Below, piece by piece: positions 61,164-62,990 of a stretch of 62,990 nucleotides of DNA (the stretch's first letter is position 1; the number at the start of each line of letters is the position of its first letter). The notes under the pieces are model-generated. The model worked only from the letters and a program-made list of their open reading frames with translations. It had not been told where the DNA came from and ran no database searches. Source of the DNA: JAPLKX01 sp035530195. GTDB lineage: Bacteria; Hydrogenedentota; Hydrogenedentia; Hydrogenedentales; SLHB01. The stretch lies in contig DATKVG010000191.1 in the NCBI GenBank assembly GCA_035530195.1, positions 1-62,990 on the forward strand. Direction: 5' to 3'. The translations under genes and the position numbers were made by a program.

Positions 61164-61827
61164 GGGCGGACTCGATGCGCCTGGCGGCCGAAGCGACCAG
61201 GGCGTATGCGCGCCACAGGATCAGCGCCGCCACCCATTCCGCCAGGATCCACACCACCCCCGCCAGGCGCAGGTACAAGTACATCGCGTTGTAATAAACC
61301 TGGTTGGCGATCCGGGCCTCGGCAAGCAGCATCTGGGCCGGCGCCGAAGCATGCAGCAGAAAAACCGCCGCCAGGCATAGTATGGCCACGCTGGGTTTAG
61401 CAGGCCTTTCTGGCTTGGATGCCACCGGCCTGAGGAGAGCCTTCAGCGCCAGATACCCGCGCAAACCCTGGTAAACAATGGCCAGTTCCAGGGCCACCCA
61501 CGCCGTAATAAAACCGCTCCAGACGGCCAGATGAACCCGCACCCGGCCGATCAGCAGCGCCGTCGCGTTTTGCGGCAGGGGTGCGAGTGCATTAACCACG
61601 TGCCGGCCAAGGACTATCGCTGCAAGGACGAGAAAAGCGAAACACCAAGCCCGCGCCCGGCGTTTTTCATTGTCCTGCAGCTCAAGACGCGGCGGCAGGG
61701 GGCGGGCCTGGATGTGCCGGCGCGCCGCAATCATCATGAACAAAATGGCCAGTTCCGCGCCGATCCAGAACAACCCAGCCGATTCCAGCCCTGCCGTGCG
61801 AAGGATTTGGCTGTAAACATCGCGCAT
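61156..61827 (-). CDS. Hypothetical multi-pass membrane protein
   Basis: 223 aa with about five membrane helices (LFWIGAELAILFMMIAARRH, AWCFAFLVLAAIVLGRHVVN, FITAWVALELAIVYQGLRG, AKPSVAILCLAAVFLLHASA, LYLRLAGVVWILAEWVAALI). Basic loops between helices suggest the usual inside-positive topology. Overlap of eight bases with the smaller membrane gene downstream. No family recognised. The pair is in line with bamD-lptE-holA but 120 bp apart, so membership of that operon is uncertain. Confidence 0.78.
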   Translation of the reverse strand: MRDVYSQILRTAGLESAGLFWIGAELAILFMMIAARRHIQARPLPPRLELQDNEKRRARAWCFAFLVLAAIVLGRHVVNALAPLPQNATALLIGRVRVHLAVWSGFITAWVALELAIVYQGLRGYLALKALLRPVASKPERPAKPSVAILCLAAVFLLHASAPAQMLLAEARIANQVYYNAMYLYLRLAGVVWILAEWVAALILWRAYALVASAARRIESAHV

Positions 61828-61897
61828 GGCGCATTATGTGCCGCAAGATACCGGCCGGGCAACCACGCCTCATTCCCTTGGCGCGCCCGCCGCTTTC

Positions 61898-61944
61898 ATC
61901 GGTCTGATCCGACCGATCCGTCCGATCCGACCGATCGGTCCGAT
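61898..61944. repeat. 9-bp-period repeat, family D
   Basis: Units GATCCGACC, GATCCGTCC, GATCCGACC, GATCGGTCC flanked by ATCGGTCT. In the divergent gap between the membrane protein and the DUF72 gene, 45 bases before the latter's start. Confidence 0.85.
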
Positions 61945-61976
61945 GAGCCCGAAGGCCCGGCGCCTCCGCAAAGAGC

Positions 61977-61982
61977 TATAAT
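61977..61982 (+). promoter_or_regulatory. Perfect -10 hexamer six bases before a start codon
   Basis: TATAAT at 61977-61982. The normal seven-base distance to the transcription start falls on the ATG at 61989, so the mRNA would be leaderless. There is no Shine-Dalgarno at the right distance. The -35 is not recognisable. Confidence 0.4.
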
Positions 61983-61988
61983 CTAGCC

Positions 61989-62855
61989 ATGAGCAAACCC
62001 GGCGTAGTCAGAGTCGGCACCGCGGGCTGGTCGTTCGAGGACTGGAAAGGCATCGTCTATCCAAAGCCGGCCCCGAAAGGGTTTCACCCGCTCGAATACA
62101 TGTCGCGTTTCTTCGACACGCTGGAACTGAACGTAACGTTTTACCGCCCGATCCCGGCGGGCAATGCCAAGGCCTGGATGCAAAAAGTAAAGGGGAACCC
62201 GCGGTTCAAGTTCACGGCGAAAATGTGGCAGCGGTTCACCCACGAGCGCGAGATCGAGCCGGCCCCGGGCGAGGTGCGCCAGGTGCGCGACGGAATGGAC
62301 CCGCTGCTGCACGAGGGCAAACTCGGCGCCGTGTTGCTCCAGTTTCCCTGGAGTTTTAAACGGACACCCGAGAACCGGGTGTGGCTGGCCCGCCTGATCG
62401 AGACGTTCCACGATTACCCGCTCGCAATCGAGGTCCGCCATTCGTCTTGGAACCAGCCGGACGTGTTCGAGGGCCTTGCCGAGCGGCGCGTCGGGTTCTG
62501 CAACATCGACCAGCCGCTGTTCCGCCACTCGTTGAAACCCAGCGCGGAGGTCACGTCATGCGTCGGCTACGTCCGCCTCCATGGCAGGAACTGGGAAGAC
62601 TGGTTCCGCGACGACGCGGGCCGCAACGAGCGGTACGATTACCTCTATTCGGAAGAGGATCTCAAGCCGTGGCTCGAGAAAATCGAGCAGATCCGAAAAC
62701 AGGCCAGCGAGGTTTACGTCATCACCAACAACCACTACAGAGGCCAGGCCGTCGTCAACGCCTTCGACATCCAGCACGGCCTCGGCAAAACCGAGTTCGT
62801 CCTGCCCCAGCATTTGGTGGACGAATACCCCCGCCTGAAGCGCCTATTGAAGTAG
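61989..62855 (+). CDS. DUF72 family protein
   Basis: 288 aa, ATG at 61989 right behind a TATAAT. TIM-barrel DUF72 (YecE-like): VGTAGWSFEDWKGIVYPK, MSRFFDTLELNVTFYRPIPA, FKFTAKMWQRFTH, GAVLLQFPWSFKRTPENRVW, DYPLAIEVRHSSWN, SCVGYVRLHGRNWEDWFRDD and EVYVITNNHYRGQAVVNAFD. The family is widespread, likely binds a phosphate or nucleic-acid-like ligand, and has no settled function. Length is normal. Cytoplasmic. Confidence 0.92.
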   Translation: MSKPGVVRVGTAGWSFEDWKGIVYPKPAPKGFHPLEYMSRFFDTLELNVTFYRPIPAGNAKAWMQKVKGNPRFKFTAKMWQRFTHEREIEPAPGEVRQVRDGMDPLLHEGKLGAVLLQFPWSFKRTPENRVWLARLIETFHDYPLAIEVRHSSWNQPDVFEGLAERRVGFCNIDQPLFRHSLKPSAEVTSCVGYVRLHGRNWEDWFRDDAGRNERYDYLYSEEDLKPWLEKIEQIRKQASEVYVITNNHYRGQAVVNAFDIQHGLGKTEFVLPQHLVDEYPRLKRLLK

Positions 62856-62990
62856 ATAGTGTGTTGAAAATCAAGTGATTTTTGCGGCAACAGGTTTCTT
62901 TTTGGGACAAGTTTTCCACAGGGGGTCATAGGCTCGTCCGGAAACGACAATAGCGCGCATGAGCACGATAAGCTTGCGCATAAGTGCCCC
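62856..62990. other. Non-coding edge of the window
   Basis: I see no gene here. The sequence is AT-richer than the surroundings around 62860-62910 and contains TTTTCCACA (62914-62922), which resembles one DnaA box but stands alone. The next gene, if any, begins outside. Confidence 0.4.

Noticed and set aside
62914..62922. DnaA box and replication origin
   Set aside because: A single TTTTCCACA with no cluster of boxes, no AT-rich unwinding element and no dnaA/dnaN nearby.

Overview
The window is GC-rich, diderm-type bacterial chromosome with no rRNA, tRNA, CRISPR or prophage that I can see. Outer-membrane assembly genes (bamD-like, lptE-like), many Sec, Tat and lipoprotein signals, sulfatase, several DUF1080 domains, DUF2330 proteins, sugar-phosphate isomerases and a planctomycete-like kinase relict, plus dense intergenic repeats, suggest an uncultured PVC/Hydrogenedentota-type heterotroph. 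That placement is inference from gene content; no marker gene here settles it.

Layout. 1-5.6 kb: 3' end of a REP-associated (RAYT/Y1) transposase, a secreted glycoside-hydrolase-like protein and a tandem pair of DUF2330 membrane proteins. 5.6-11.1 kb: an opp-type peptide ABC operon (minus strand). 11.3-16.2 kb: an MshEN-HDOD signalling protein and an ECF sigma factor fused to a membrane anchor and about eight carboxypeptidase-regulatory repeats. 16.2-20.6 kb: a glycan/surface-polymer cluster (TylF-type methyltransferase; then GT2, methyltransferase, hexapeptide acyltransferase and GT4 as one overlapping operon). 20.8-28.5 kb: a degenerate kinase-PDZ protein, a CinA homologue, a zinc-ribbon protein, a TIM-barrel isomerase, threonine synthase and mannose-1-phosphate guanylyltransferase. 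28.7-34.5 kb: Tat-exported Gfo/Idh/MocA oxidoreductase, a ThuA-DUF1080-propeller triple fusion, and a sulfatase. 34.7-44.5 kb: alpha-galactosidase-like GH36, an enolase-superfamily dehydratase, an isomerase, two UroD-like methyltransferases with the tail of a third, a short secretin-N-like protein and a DUF1080 protein. 44.7-48.3 kb: an MrfA/MrfB-like DNA repair pair. 48.6-51.7 kb: a low-GC orphan, GH30 and DUF1080. 51.8-62.9 kb: membrane pyrophosphatase, RNase III, two tandem acyl carrier proteins, a Tat isomerase, an unknown anchored protein, the bamD-lptE-holA run, two small membrane proteins and a DUF72 protein.

Together the genes describe a saprophyte that exports glycosidases and a sulfatase, imports peptides and sugars, isomerises and dehydrates the sugars, and builds a decorated outer surface.

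The most unusual layer is the non-coding one. At least eight families of short palindromic or short-period repeats fill the intergenic gaps. One 68-bp hairpin family (7472, 27707, 39133) differs between copies only at paired positions while its mismatches are fixed, and repeats repeatedly supply the stop codon and last residues of neighbouring genes. A RAYT transposase fragment at the window edge is a candidate partner. The most unusual proteins are the sigma-factor fusion with a possible internal start, the kinase relict and the triple fusion.
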